From: an uncultured Prevotellaceae bacterium
GTDB lineage: Bacteria; Bacteroidota; Bacteroidia; Bacteroidales; Bacteroidaceae
NCBI GenBank assembly: GCA_902764705.1
Contig: CACWWZ010000005.1
Coordinates: 56,413-120,412 of the forward strand
Reading direction: 5' to 3'
Length of the DNA: 64,000 nt
Below, piece after piece: positions 8,766 through 19,300 of the stretch. Below the pieces are notes generated by a model, which was not told where the DNA came from, did not search any database, and was given only the letters and a program-made list of their open reading frames with translations. The stretch's first letter is position 1; each line of letters starts with the position of its first letter. The position numbers and the translations under genes were made by a program.

Positions 8766-10130
8766 ATGGGAAACCCAAAAGCATTTTTAGAGATACACCG
8801 CCAGGAGGCGGGATACCGTCCGATTCACGATAGAATCCACGACTTTGGCGAGGTAGAGCAGACGCTCAACACTCGCGAACGTAAACTGCAGGCATCGCGC
8901 TGCATGGACTGTGGCGTGCCCTTCTGCCACTGGGCCTGTCCGCTGGGCAACAAAGCCCCCGAGTGGAACGATGCATTGTACAAAGGCGACTGGGAGTTGG
9001 CTTATCGCTTGCTAAACAGCACTAACCCCTTCCCAGAGTTCACTGGTCGCATCTGTCCCGCCTTGTGCGAGAAGGCCTGTGTACTCAACCGTTTTAACCA
9101 CGAGCCAACAACCAATCGTGAGGACGAGGCTGCCATCACCGAGATGGCATTCCAGGAGGGTTTTATCACGCCCAAGACCGACATCCAACGCAATGGCAAG
9201 AAGGTGGCAGTGATTGGTGCCGGTCCTGCCGGACTGGCTGCTGCCAACGACCTGAACCTGATGGGCTACCAGGTAACCGTCTTCGAGAAGAACGAGGCTG
9301 CCGGCGGCTTGCTCCGCTATGGTATCCCTAACTTCAAGTTGAATAAGGCCATCATCGATCGCCGCATCAGCCTGCTTGAGGCCGAAGGCATAGAGTTTAA
9401 GTATGGCGCAGCCATAAAACTAGATGATCTAGCCGGGCTAGAAAAACTAGCCAGCGATTACGATAGCGTCGTAATCGCCACTGGAACGCCAACGGCTAGA
9501 GACCTCAAGGCCCCAGGCCGAGAGCTGAAGGGTGTTCACTTCGCCCTCGAGATGCTGTCTCAGCAGAATCGTGTGCTGGCTGGTATGGAGTTCAGCAAAG
9601 ATGAGCGCGTAACAGCCAAGGGCAAGGATGTGCTTGTGATTGGTGGTGGTGATACTGGTAGTGATTGTATTGGTACAGCCCACCGTCAGGGTTGCAAGAG
9701 TGTGACTCAGATTGAGATTATGCCTAAGCCTGTGGAAGGTCCTGAGGACCCACAGAACCCTTGGCCCAACTGGCCTCGCACCCTCAAGACAACCTCGAGT
9801 CACGAGGAGGGTTGCACACGCCGTTGGAACATCAATACCCTGGAGTTCCTGGGTAAGGATGGCAAGCTGACGGGCGTAAAGGTTCAGGAGATTGACTGGA
9901 AGCCAAACCCAGAGGGTGGTCGCCCCATTATGGTGGAGAAGGGCAAGCCTGAAATAATCAAGGCTGAGCTCGTACTCCTCGCTATGGGCTTCCTCAAGCC
10001 AGAGCATCCTGAGTATCCAAAGAACGTATTCGTATGTGGCGACTCCGCCAATGGCGCCAGCCTCGTAGTTCGCGCTATGGCCTTAGGTCGTCAGACAGCT
10101 CAGAAGGTAGACAAATTCCTGAAAACATAA
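8766..10130 (+). CDS. gltD: Glutamate synthase, small subunit
   Basis: FAD/NADPH-dependent subunit that feeds electrons to GltB; 454 residues. The N-terminal ferredoxin-like part has the 4Fe-4S cysteines CMDCGVPFCHWACPLGN and CPALCEKAC. A first nucleotide-binding fold (VAVIGAGPAGLAAANDL) and a second one (VLVIGGGDTGSD) follow, and the C-terminal FVCGDSANGASLVVRAM segment binds FAD. It lies 65 bases after gltB in a gltBD operon and ends just before a strong terminator hairpin. Confidence 0.96.
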   Translation: MGNPKAFLEIHRQEAGYRPIHDRIHDFGEVEQTLNTRERKLQASRCMDCGVPFCHWACPLGNKAPEWNDALYKGDWELAYRLLNSTNPFPEFTGRICPALCEKACVLNRFNHEPTTNREDEAAITEMAFQEGFITPKTDIQRNGKKVAVIGAGPAGLAAANDLNLMGYQVTVFEKNEAAGGLLRYGIPNFKLNKAIIDRRISLLEAEGIEFKYGAAIKLDDLAGLEKLASDYDSVVIATGTPTARDLKAPGRELKGVHFALEMLSQQNRVLAGMEFSKDERVTAKGKDVLVIGGGDTGSDCIGTAHRQGCKSVTQIEIMPKPVEGPEDPQNPWPNWPRTLKTTSSHEEGCTRRWNINTLEFLGKDGKLTGVKVQEIDWKPNPEGGRPIMVEKGKPEIIKAELVLLAMGFLKPEHPEYPKNVFVCGDSANGASLVVRAMALGRQTAQKVDKFLKT

Positions 10131-10160
10131 ACGTCGCATTTATCTCATAATGCACAATCT

Positions 10161-10195
10161 TTCTCGCAGATGGTTTCCGTCTGCGAGAATTTTTG
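10161..10195 (+). terminator. Rho-independent terminator after gltD
   Basis: Perfect 10-base stem TTCTCGCAGA / TCTGCGAGAA with a 9-base loop, followed by TTTTT. The rest of 10131-10432 holds the glnN promoter and operator and no further gene. Confidence 0.85.
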
Positions 10196-10261
10196 TATTG
10201 GCCAATATGTGTGCTGCTGTGCGATGTTGGTAATGCGATAGGTTGCGTGGTCTTTTGGTTT

Positions 10262-10300
10262 CAATTTGTAAGCAAAACAATTCGGTTTGCTTACAGATTG
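10262..10300. promoter_or_regulatory. Nitrogen-type inverted repeat operator, glnN
   Basis: CAATTTGTAAGCAAA and TTTGCTTACAGATTG, 14 of 15 matching as an inverted repeat, 9-base spacer. The centre is 85 bases before the -7 box. Its right arm and flank (TTTGCTTACAGATTGTTAC) are identical to those at gltB. Confidence 0.75.
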
Positions 10301-10365
10301 TTACTTTGCAAAATATTGAAGAATAATAGTGTTATAATTATTCTTGTTTTTCTTTCAAAACGTCG

Positions 10366-10374
10366 TACCTTTGC
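10366..10374 (+). promoter_or_regulatory. -7 box of the glnN promoter
   Basis: TACCTTTGC preceded by CTTTCAAAACGTCG, nearly the same context as at glnB. Confidence 0.75.
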
Positions 10375-10392
10375 ACTTGAAAATAAACAAAA

Positions 10393-10402
10393 TGTAAGCA
10401 AA
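10393..10402 (+). promoter_or_regulatory. Operator half-site in the glnN leader
   Basis: TGTAAGCAAA, a perfect copy of the operator half-site core. It lies downstream of the presumed transcription start and before the glnN ATG. Confidence 0.4.
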
Positions 10403-10432
10403 TTAGGTATTATTTATACAAAAGGTAAGATT

Positions 10433-12646
10433 ATGGAAGCATTAAGATTTCAGGTTGTCGGTGAAGCTTTCAAAAAGAAGCCACTCGATGTAAAAGAACC
10501 CAGTGAGAGACCTTACGAGTATTTTGGTAAGAAGGTCTTCAATCGTGAGAAGATGTATAAGTATCTGCCGAAGCAGGTTTATGAGAAGATGATCGACGTG
10601 ATGGACAATGGTGCCCGTCTGGATCGTGATATTGCCGATGCTGTAGCTGCAGGCATGAAGCAGTGGGCTGTAGAGAATGGTGTGACACACTATACACACT
10701 GGTTTCAGCCTCTGACTGAGGGAACCGCCGAAAAGCACGACTCATTTATTGAACATGACGGAAAGGGCGGTATGGTCGAGGAATTCACAGGCAAGTTGCT
10801 CGTTCAGCAGGAACCGGACGCCTCGTCGTTCCCCTCTGGTGGTATCCGATCGACTTTCGAGGCCCGTGGTTACTCAGCCTGGGATCCTACATCTCCAGTT
10901 TTCATCATCGACGATACGCTGTGTATCCCCACCGTATTTATCAGTTATAGTGGTGAGGCACTTGACTATAAGGCACCGCTGCTGCGTGCCCTGCATGCCG
11001 TGAACGTTGCTGCTGTTGATGTCTGTCACTATTTCGATCCTTCAGTCAAGAAGGTCACTTCTAACCTCGGTTGGGAGCAGGAGTATTTCCTTGTAGACGA
11101 GGGCCTCTATGCCGCCCGTCCTGACCTGCTGTTGACGGGTCGCACCCTGATGGGCCACGATTCTGCTAAGAACCAGCAGATGGACGACCACTACTTCGGA
11201 GCTATCCCTGAGCGTGTGGCCGCCTTTATGCGCGACTTGGAGATTCAGGCACTCGAGCTGGGTGTTCCTTGTAAGACACGTCACAATGAGGTTGCTCCTA
11301 ACCAGTTTGAGCTGGCTCCTATCTTTGAGGAGACGAACCTGGCCGTCGACCACAACATGATGCTGATGTCATTGATGAAGAAGGTGGCCCGTAAGCACGG
11401 ATTCCGCGTGCTGCTGCACGAGAAGCCATTTGCCGGTATCAACGGTTCTGGTAAGCATAACAACTGGAGTCTGAGTACTGATAACGGCATCCTGCTGCAT
11501 GCTCCGGGCAAGACCCCAGAGGCCAACTTGCGCTTTGCTACCTTCATCGTGGAGACACTGATGGGTGTTTACAAGCACAACGGACTGCTGAAGGCCTCGA
11601 TTATGAGTGCTACCAACGCTCACCGTCTGGGCGCTAACGAGGCTCCCCCAGCAATCGTTTCTTCATTCCTTGGCAAGCAGGTTAGCGAGTTGCTCGACCA
11701 CATCGAGGCTGCCGATAAGGACTTCCTCGCCATGAGTGGTAAGCAGGGCCTGAAGATGGATATCCCTGAGATTCCTGAACTGCTCATTGATAATACCGAT
11801 CGTAACCGTACCTCTCCCTTCGCCTTCACCGGTAACCGTTTCGAGTTCCGTGCTGTAGGTTCTGAGGCTAACTGTGCATCGGCCATGATTGCCCTGAACA
11901 GTGCCGTTGCTGAGGCCCTCGTATCGTTCAAGAAGCGCGTGGATGCCAAGATCCCTGAGTACGAGAAAAAGCTTGCTGGTACTGAGCACAGCGCTAAGTT
12001 CCATGCTATCATCGACGTACTGCGCGAGGATATCAAGACCTGTAAGCCTATCCGCTTTGATGGTAACGGCTACTCTGACGAGTGGGTTCTCGAGGCTGGA
12101 AAGCGTGGCCTGGATGTTGAGAAGAGCTGCCCGAAGATTTTCGAGCGCTACCTCGACCAGGAAAGCATCGATATGTTTGAGAGTCTGGGTGTGATGACGA
12201 AGAAGGAACTCGAGGCCCGTAACGAGGTGAAGTGGGAGACCTATACCAAGAAGATTCAGATTGAGGCTCGCGTATTGGGCGATATCTCAATGAACCATAT
12301 CATTCCTGTGGCCACCAGCTATCAGAGTCAGCTTCTGAAGAACGTGGAAAATATGGCTGCAATCTTCCCCGTCGACAAGGCCGAGAAACTGTCTTCACGC
12401 AATATCAAGATTATCGAGGAGATTGCTGAGCGCACATCAGCCATCGAAAAAGGCGTCGAGGAACTCGTCAATGCCCGCAAGCTGGCTAACAAGATAGAGA
12501 ACGAGCATGAGAAGGCCATCGCCTACCACGACAAGGTGGAGCCGAAACTCGACTCCATCCGCTATGAAATCGACAAGCTGGAGCTTATCGTTGACGATGC
12601 CCTCTGGCCACTGCCAAAATACCGTGAGCTGTTATTCATAAGATAA
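10433..12646 (+). CDS. glnN: Glutamine synthetase, type III
   Basis: Second glutamine synthetase of the window, of the large GSIII class typical of Bacteroidetes; 737 residues. The GSIII N-terminal signature FPSGGIRSTFEARGYSAWDPTSP (about residues 125-150), the catalytic segments GWEQEYFLVD, RHNEVAPNQFELAPIF and NGSGKHNNWS, and the long C-terminal helical part are all present. The ATG at 10433 gives MEALRFQVVGEAFKKKPL and suits the promoter 60 bases upstream. It has its own promoter and terminator and so is a single transcription unit. Control by nitrogen is inferred from the operator shared with gltB. Confidence 0.96.
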   Translation: MEALRFQVVGEAFKKKPLDVKEPSERPYEYFGKKVFNREKMYKYLPKQVYEKMIDVMDNGARLDRDIADAVAAGMKQWAVENGVTHYTHWFQPLTEGTAEKHDSFIEHDGKGGMVEEFTGKLLVQQEPDASSFPSGGIRSTFEARGYSAWDPTSPVFIIDDTLCIPTVFISYSGEALDYKAPLLRALHAVNVAAVDVCHYFDPSVKKVTSNLGWEQEYFLVDEGLYAARPDLLLTGRTLMGHDSAKNQQMDDHYFGAIPERVAAFMRDLEIQALELGVPCKTRHNEVAPNQFELAPIFEETNLAVDHNMMLMSLMKKVARKHGFRVLLHEKPFAGINGSGKHNNWSLSTDNGILLHAPGKTPEANLRFATFIVETLMGVYKHNGLLKASIMSATNAHRLGANEAPPAIVSSFLGKQVSELLDHIEAADKDFLAMSGKQGLKMDIPEIPELLIDNTDRNRTSPFAFTGNRFEFRAVGSEANCASAMIALNSAVAEALVSFKKRVDAKIPEYEKKLAGTEHSAKFHAIIDVLREDIKTCKPIRFDGNGYSDEWVLEAGKRGLDVEKSCPKIFERYLDQESIDMFESLGVMTKKELEARNEVKWETYTKKIQIEARVLGDISMNHIIPVATSYQSQLLKNVENMAAIFPVDKAEKLSSRNIKIIEEIAERTSAIEKGVEELVNARKLANKIENEHEKAIAYHDKVEPKLDSIRYEIDKLELIVDDALWPLPKYRELLFIR

Positions 12647-12664
12647 AAGCCTTTGGGCTCCGCT

Positions 12665-12688
12665 GAAATCTCATTACAGCGAGATTTC
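12665..12688 (+). terminator. Hairpin after glnN
   Basis: Perfect stem GAAATCTC / GAGATTTC with an 8-base loop and no T-run. It may be a processing or anti-exonuclease hairpin. Confidence 0.5.
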
Positions 12689-12714
12689 GGAAAATGTTTG
12701 AAGTTTGCAATGAT

Positions 12715-12757
12715 TCAGCCCGAACGCCGTTGATGGCGCTCGGGCTGATTGTTTTTT
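12715..12757 (+). terminator. Rho-independent terminator after glnN
   Basis: Stem TCAGCCCGAACGCC / GGCGCTCGGGCTGA (13 of 14 paired), a 6-base loop, then TTGTTTTTT. The remainder of 12647-12989 is the pyrG regulatory region. Confidence 0.85.
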
Positions 12758-12853
12758 ATCACTAGACATTTGGCTTAACTTCTCTGACCTAAAGGTACAG
12801 AGTGTGGCGTTGCGAACTTTAACTACTGTCTACCTAACTACTTCAGAAAGTAA

Positions 12854-12892
12854 AAATCTATAAGAAAATGGTGGCATTTTGCTTACAATTTG
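12854..12892. promoter_or_regulatory. Nitrogen-type inverted repeat operator, pyrG
   Basis: AAATCTATAAGAAAA and TTTGCTTACAATTTG with a 9-base spacer. The right arm matches the gltB/glnN arm at 13 of 15 positions. The centre is 84 bases before the -7 box. The block after it (TTTGGACAAAAAAGTAGAT) also resembles gltB. Confidence 0.65.
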
Positions 12893-12956
12893 ATAGTTTG
12901 GACAAAAAAGTAGATGAAAAGTAGGAAATGTAATTGACGGATTACGAGAAAAATAG

Positions 12957-12965
12957 TACCTTTGC
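12957..12965 (+). promoter_or_regulatory. -7 box of the pyrG-purF-carAB promoter
   Basis: TACCTTTGC 24 bases before the pyrG ATG. Confidence 0.75.
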
Positions 12966-12989
12966 AGTCCATAAAATACAATTGTTTTT

Positions 12990-14588
12990 ATGGATACAAA
13001 GTACATTTTCGTCACGGGCGGTGTGGTTTCCTCATTAGGAAAAGGTATTATTTCCGCTAGCATCGGAAAACTGTTGCAGGCTCGTGGTTATAAAGTCACT
13101 ATTCAGAAGTTCGATCCGTACATCAACATCGACCCTGGTACGCTGAATCCTTACGAGCATGGCGAGTGCTATGTGACGGTGGATGGTATGGAGACAGACC
13201 TTGACTTAGGACATTATGAAAGGTTTACGGGTATACATACTACGTGTAACAACTCGATTACCACAGGACGCATCTACAAGACGGTGATTGACCGCGAGCG
13301 TCATGGCGACTATCTGGGTAAAACCATTCAGGTGGTACCGCATATCACCGACGAGATTAAAAGGCGCATGCTACGCCAAGAGGTAAAAGGTGAGGATCTC
13401 GATTTCGTTATCACCGAGGTGGGAGGAACCATCGGCGACATTGAGAGTGCACCGTTTATGGAGGCTATCCGACAGTTGCGTTGGCAACTGGGGCGTGACG
13501 CCGTCTGTGTTCATCTGACGTACGTGCCTTACCTAAAGGCTGCGGATGAGTTGAAAACGAAACCCACTCAGCATAGTGTGAAAGAGTTGCAAGGCATGGG
13601 TATCCAGCCCGACATCCTTGTACTTCGTACTGAACGCCACCTTGATGACTCCATGCGCATGAAGGTGGCGTCGTTCTGTAATGTCGATTTGGAATGCGTA
13701 GTGCAGAGCGAGGATATGCCAAGTATCTATGAGGTGCCTGTGAACATGCAAAAGCAGGGTCTTGATGCCGCTATCATGCGAAAGATTGGCATCCCTGTGG
13801 GTGAAACACCTGCCATGAAACCTTGGAACGACTTTCTGGACAAACAGCGCAACGCCAAGCGCGAGGTACACATCGGACTGGTGGGCAAATACGACCTGCA
13901 GGATGCTTATAAGAGCATTCGTGAGAGTTTGAATCTGGCTGGTATCTACAATGATGTGAAAGCGAAGTTGCACTTTATCAACAGCGAAGAGATCACCACG
14001 AAGAACGTAGCTGAGAAGTTGGAAGGTATGGCGGGCGTTGTGGTTTGCCCAGGCTTTGGCACACGAGGCATAGAAGGGAAAATCATCGCTGCAGAATATA
14101 CGCGTACTAACGACATTCCCACCTTCGGCATCTGTCTTGGTATGCAGATGATGGTCATCGAATTCGCCCGTAACGTGTTGGGCTACAAGGATGCCAACAG
14201 CCGTGAGATGGACGAGCAGACACCGCATAACGTCATCGACATCATGGAGGAGCAGAAGAACATTACCCAAATGGGCGGTACCATGCGACTGGGCGCCTAC
14301 GAGTGCGAGATAGTAAAGGGCAGTCGAACATTTGAGGCTTATGGTGAGGAAACACTTATCAAGGAGCGCCATCGCCACCGCTACGAATTTAACAATGCGT
14401 ATAAAGAGGAGTACGAGTCCAAGGGCATGAAGTGTGTGGGTATCAACCCTGATGCAGACCTCGTGGAAATCGTGGAGATTCCTGAAAAGAAGTGGTATAT
14501 CGGGACGCAATTCCATCCGGAATATAGTTCTACGGTGCTGCACCCACATCCGTTGTTTATGAGTTTCATTGAAAAATGTAAAAATTAG
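12990..14588 (+). CDS. pyrG: CTP synthase
   Basis: Converts UTP to CTP with glutamine (or ammonia) and ATP; 532 residues, the usual length. The synthase domain starts at once with KYIFVTGGVVSSLGKGI and carries YINIDPGTLNPYEHGECYV. The class I amidotransferase domain has GFGTRG, the nucleophile in GICLGMQMMV (about Cys382) and the His/Glu pair in QFHPEYSS. It is first in a pyrG, purF-like, carA-carB operon. All three products hydrolyse glutamine, and the nitrogen-type operator precedes the operon. Confidence 0.97.
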   Translation: MDTKYIFVTGGVVSSLGKGIISASIGKLLQARGYKVTIQKFDPYINIDPGTLNPYEHGECYVTVDGMETDLDLGHYERFTGIHTTCNNSITTGRIYKTVIDRERHGDYLGKTIQVVPHITDEIKRRMLRQEVKGEDLDFVITEVGGTIGDIESAPFMEAIRQLRWQLGRDAVCVHLTYVPYLKAADELKTKPTQHSVKELQGMGIQPDILVLRTERHLDDSMRMKVASFCNVDLECVVQSEDMPSIYEVPVNMQKQGLDAAIMRKIGIPVGETPAMKPWNDFLDKQRNAKREVHIGLVGKYDLQDAYKSIRESLNLAGIYNDVKAKLHFINSEEITTKNVAEKLEGMAGVVVCPGFGTRGIEGKIIAAEYTRTNDIPTFGICLGMQMMVIEFARNVLGYKDANSREMDEQTPHNVIDIMEEQKNITQMGGTMRLGAYECEIVKGSRTFEAYGEETLIKERHRHRYEFNNAYKEEYESKGMKCVGINPDADLVEIVEIPEKKWYIGTQFHPEYSSTVLHPHPLFMSFIEKCKN

Positions 14589-14615
14589 AAAATGTAAAAA
14601 TGCAAAAATTATAAG

Positions 14616-16373
14616 ATGGAACTGCTAAAACATGAGTGTGGCGTAGCGATGATTCGCCTGTTGAAGCCGCTGGATTACTACGAAAAGAAATATGGTACGT
14701 GGGCTTATGGATTTAATAAGCTCTATCTGCTGATGGAGAAGCAACACAACCGCGGACAGGAGGGTGCCGGTATCGCCTCGGTGTGTCTGAACAAGGAGCC
14801 AGGTACGGAATATATGTTCCGCGAGAAGGCCGAGGGTAAGGATGCCATCACAGATATTTTTTCGCGAGTAACGCAAGAGATGGCAGGCGAACTCTACATG
14901 GGTCACTTGCGCTATTCTACTACCGGTAAGAGTGGCTTGACATTCGTACACCCTTTCTTGCGTCGTAACAACTGGCGAGCCAAGAACCTCTGTCTGTGTG
15001 GCAACTTCAACATGACCAACATCGACGAGGTGTTTGAGTTTCTGACAGCGCAGGGACAGTCACCACGTATCTATGGCGATTCGTACATCACGCTCGAACT
15101 AATGGGCCACCGATTGGACCGCGAGGTCGAGCGACTGTTTGTAGAAGCCAAGGAAAAAGGACTTGAGGGCACTGATATCACCAGCTACATAGATAATCAT
15201 GTGGAGATGGGCAACGTGCTGAAGAAGACGATGGAGCACTACGATGGTGGTTACGTGATGTGTGGACTGACTGGCAGTGGCGAGATGTTTAGCGTGCGCG
15301 ACCCATGGGGCATACGTCCTGCGTTCTACTATCGTGACGACGAAATTGTAGCCCTTGCCAGCGAGCGCCCTGTACTGCAGACGACCTTCGACCTGCAATG
15401 TGAGGATATCCACGAACTGATGCCAGGCGAGGCGCTTATTGTTCGCCGTAATGGCGAGAGTCACATTGAGCAGATCATGCCTGCCCGGCAATTGAGCGCC
15501 TGTTCTTTTGAGCGCATCTACTTCAGTCGCGGTTCCGACCGTGATATCTATCAAGAGCGCAAGCGACTGGGCGAACAACTCACACAGCCTATTTTGAAAG
15601 CCATCGACGGTGATGTGGACAATACGGTATTTTCATATATTCCCAACACAGCTGAAGTTGCTTACTATGGTATGACCGATGGTTTTCGTAAACTTCATGG
15701 TGAGGTGCGAACGGAAAAAGTGGTATGGAAGGACATCAAACTGCGTACGTTTATCTCGGCCAATACGGAGCGTAACGACTTGGCTGCCCACGTATATGAT
15801 ATCAGCTACGGCTCGCTGCGTGCCAACGTGGATAACCTCGTGATTATCGACGACTCCATCGTTCGTGGCACCACGTTGAAAGAAAGTATCTTCAAGATAC
15901 TCGACCGTCTGCATCCCAAGAAGATAGTGATGGTCTCGAGTTCGCCACAGATACGTTATCCGGATTATTATGGTATTGATATGGCGCGACTGGAGGAGTT
16001 TTGCGCCTTCCGTGCTACGATGGCACTCATCGAGGAAAAAGGTATGTGGCAACTGGTGAATGACACCTATCTGGCTTGTAAAAGCGAATTGCAAAAGCCG
16101 AAAGAGGAAATGCAAAATTGTGTTCGTGCCATTTATGAGCCCTTCACCGTCGAGGAGATTAACGAAAAGATTGTTGAGATGCTTCGCCCCCAGGGCATGC
16201 AATCGCCTATCGAACTCGTGTTTCAGAGTATCGAGGGACTCCACGAAGCCTGTCCAAATCATCCAGGTGACTGGTATTTTACTGGCCATTATCCTACACC
16301 TGGCGGCACACGCCTCTGCAATAAGGCATTTGTAAATTATATTGATTGCAAACTGAAAAACAATAATAAATGA
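14616..16373 (+). CDS. Amidophosphoribosyltransferase-like protein (long PurF variant)
   Basis: Class II glutamine amidotransferase fused to a type I phosphoribosyltransferase fold, as in PurF, which makes phosphoribosylamine from PRPP and glutamine. The nucleophile is Cys8, exposed after a short propeptide (MELLKHE-CGVAM). The PRPP loop is NLVIIDDSIVRGTTLKES. At 585 residues it is about 100 longer than ordinary PurF, with the extra length mainly at the C-terminus. It lies between pyrG and carA-carB, and its TGA overlaps the carA ATG by 4 bases. It may be the house PurF or a paralogue with another amine acceptor; the window cannot decide. No other purine gene is near. Confidence 0.85.
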   Translation: MELLKHECGVAMIRLLKPLDYYEKKYGTWAYGFNKLYLLMEKQHNRGQEGAGIASVCLNKEPGTEYMFREKAEGKDAITDIFSRVTQEMAGELYMGHLRYSTTGKSGLTFVHPFLRRNNWRAKNLCLCGNFNMTNIDEVFEFLTAQGQSPRIYGDSYITLELMGHRLDREVERLFVEAKEKGLEGTDITSYIDNHVEMGNVLKKTMEHYDGGYVMCGLTGSGEMFSVRDPWGIRPAFYYRDDEIVALASERPVLQTTFDLQCEDIHELMPGEALIVRRNGESHIEQIMPARQLSACSFERIYFSRGSDRDIYQERKRLGEQLTQPILKAIDGDVDNTVFSYIPNTAEVAYYGMTDGFRKLHGEVRTEKVVWKDIKLRTFISANTERNDLAAHVYDISYGSLRANVDNLVIIDDSIVRGTTLKESIFKILDRLHPKKIVMVSSSPQIRYPDYYGIDMARLEEFCAFRATMALIEEKGMWQLVNDTYLACKSELQKPKEEMQNCVRAIYEPFTVEEINEKIVEMLRPQGMQSPIELVFQSIEGLHEACPNHPGDWYFTGHYPTPGGTRLCNKAFVNYIDCKLKNNNK

Positions 16374-19300
16374 TGAAAAGAGAAGCAAGATTGATACTCA
16401 GCGATGGTACCGTGTTTAACGGCTGGTCGTTCGGCTATGCAGGAGTCCCCCGCCAAACGGGGGACGGCCTTCTGGCAGGGGGCAAAAACTTCGACGTTGT
16501 CGGCGAGGTCGTGTTCAATACCGCGATGATGGGCTATCCTGAGAGTCTGACAGACCCTAGCTATGCGGGTCAGATATTGGTAACGACATATCCGCTGATA
16601 GGCAACTATGGCGTACCCGATACTGGAATAGGGCCCGACGGTCTACCGCTGTTTATGGAGAGTGAGCGAATTCATCCGAAGGCCTTGATTGTGGCCGATT
16701 ATAGTGAGACCTATTCCCATTGGAACGCGAAGGAATCGCTAGCCTCGTGGTTGAAGCGCGAGAAGATTCCGGCTATTACGGGTATTGATACCAGACGCTT
16801 GACTAAGGTGCTGCGGGAACATGGTGTGATGATGGGAAGGATAGAAGTAGGATGTCAGATGTCTGATGTAAGATGTAAGGAGAATGCAGAGGATTATGGC
16901 TCCGTGAACTGGGTTGAGAAGGTCAGTTGTAAGGAGATTATCCGTTATAATGAGGGTGCAGATAAGAAGGTTGTCTTAGTCGACTGTGGCGTGAAGGCCA
17001 ACATCATCCGTTGCCTGATACGACGAGGCGTTGAGGTGATTCGCGTACCTTGGGACTACGACTTCAACGAGCTTGACTTTGATGGCCTCTTTTTGGCTAA
17101 TGGTCCTGGTGACCCGGAACAATGCGAGGTGACGGTGAGACACATTCGGACTTTCTTGGAGTCTGAATCGAAAAAAGTAATCACTCCCCTCGCCATTAAA
17201 GTTCCCCTCGCCCCTTGGAGAGGGGTTAGGGGTGAGGCCGGGGCCGGGGGTGAGGCTGTTCGTCCCTGCATGGGTATCTGTCTGGGTAACCAACTGCTGG
17301 CACGTGCTGCAGGCGCCAAGACCTACAAGTTGAAATACGGTCACCGCTCTCACAATCAACCTGTTCAGCGGGTGGGTACCACACAGTGCTTTATCACATC
17401 ACAAAATCACGGCTATGCCGTCGATGATAAGACGCTGCCAGCCGACTGGGAACCATTGTTCGTGAATATGAACGACGGTTCGAACGAGGGCATCTGCCAC
17501 AAGACGAATCCCTGGTTCTCGGCACAGTTCCACCCTGAAGCCTGCTCGGGTCCTACGGATACGGAGTGGATGTTCGACACGTTCATTAATACAATCGAAC
17601 GTGCTCAGTTGTCTAATCGAGCGTGCTCAGTTGAACTATCGAGCGTGCTCAGTTGTCAAATCGAGCGTGCTCAGTTGAACAATCGAGCGTGCCCAATTGA
17701 ACAATCGGACGTGCCCAATCAGAAAACTGTCCGTAAGGTACTGCTTTTAGGTAGCGGTGCACTGAAGATTGGTCAGGCCGGCGAATTCGACTATAGTGGT
17801 GCCCAGGCGCTAAAGGCCTTGAAGGAAGAAGGCATCCACTCCGTGCTCATCAACCCCAACATCGCAACAGTGCAAACTTCAAAGGATGTGGCTGATACCG
17901 TGTATTTCCAACCCGTGACGCCTGAGTTTGTGGAACGTGTCATTGAGAAGGAGCGTCCTGACGGCATACTGCTCTCGTTTGGTGGTCAGACGGCCTTGAA
18001 CTGTGGTGTGGAACTCTATGAAAAAGGTGTTTTGGAGAAATACGGAGTCAAGGTACTGGGTACACCCGTTCAGGCCATTATTGATACGGAGGACCGCGAC
18101 CTGTTTGTGAAGCGCCTCGACGAGATTGGCGTGAAGACCATTAAGAGTGAGGCTTGTAACTCCATTGAAGAAGTGCAGAAGGCTGCCCACGCACTTGGCT
18201 TCCCTGTCATTCTTCGTGCCGCCTACGCTCTTGGTGGACTTGGTTCTGGCTTCTGCGATAACGAGGAGGAACTCTTGTCACAGGCTGAGGAAGCTTTCTC
18301 TTTCTCGCCACAGGTATTGGTTGAGAAGTCGCTGAAAGGATGGAAGGAGATAGAATATGAGGTGGTGCGCGACCAGTATGACAACTGTATCACCGTTTGT
18401 AACATGGAGAACTTCGACCCGCTGGGTATCCATACGGGAGAGTCGATAGTGGTGGCACCGAGTCAGACGCTTACAAATAGCGAGTATCACAAGTTGCGTG
18501 CACTGGCCATTAAGATTATCCGTCATATCGGCATTGTGGGCGAGTGTAACGTGCAATATGCCTTCGATCCGCAATCGGAGGACTATCGCGTCATTGAAGT
18601 CAACGCCCGTCTGTCGCGCTCCTCGGCACTGGCATCAAAGGCCACAGGCTATCCCTTGGCTTTTGTTGCTGCCAAGCTGGGACTCGGCTATGGACTCTTT
18701 GAACTGAAGAACTCAGTAACAAAAACCACCAGTGCTTTCTTTGAGCCTGCCCTCGACTATGCAGTAGTAAAAATTCCCCGCTGGGACCTTACTAAGTTCC
18801 ACGGTGTGAAGCGTGAACTTGGATCAGCCATGAAGAGTGTTGGTGAGGTGATGGCCATTGGTCGTACCTTTGAGGAGGCGCTGCAAAAGGGTTTGCGTAT
18901 GATAGGTCAGGGGATGCACGGCTTCGTAGAGAACCACGAAATCAAGATTGCTGACATAGCGAAATCCCTACACGAGCCGACAGATATGCGTGTCTTTGTG
19001 GTTTCTAAGGCCTTGAAGATTGGCTATACCATTGAGCAGATTCATCAGCTGACAAAGATTGACCGTTGGTTCCTGCAGAAGTTGAAGCAGATTGTCGACA
19101 TTGACCAGCAGCTGAAAGAGAATAGCATTCTTTCCGAAATTTCTGAGTTCATGGAACCCAGTGAGTTCATGGAATACTTGCGGTCTCCAGAAGTCTTCCA
19201 ACTGCTCAGAGCTGCCAAGGTCTATGGTTTCTCAGACTTCCAGATAGCCCGTGCCATCGGTTTGGAGAATCGTATGAAAATGGAGCGGGCCGGGTTGTTG

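Noticed and set aside
17594-17725. CRISPR array
   Set aside because: The 22-bp units follow each other without spacers and lie inside an open gene; no cas gene is near.
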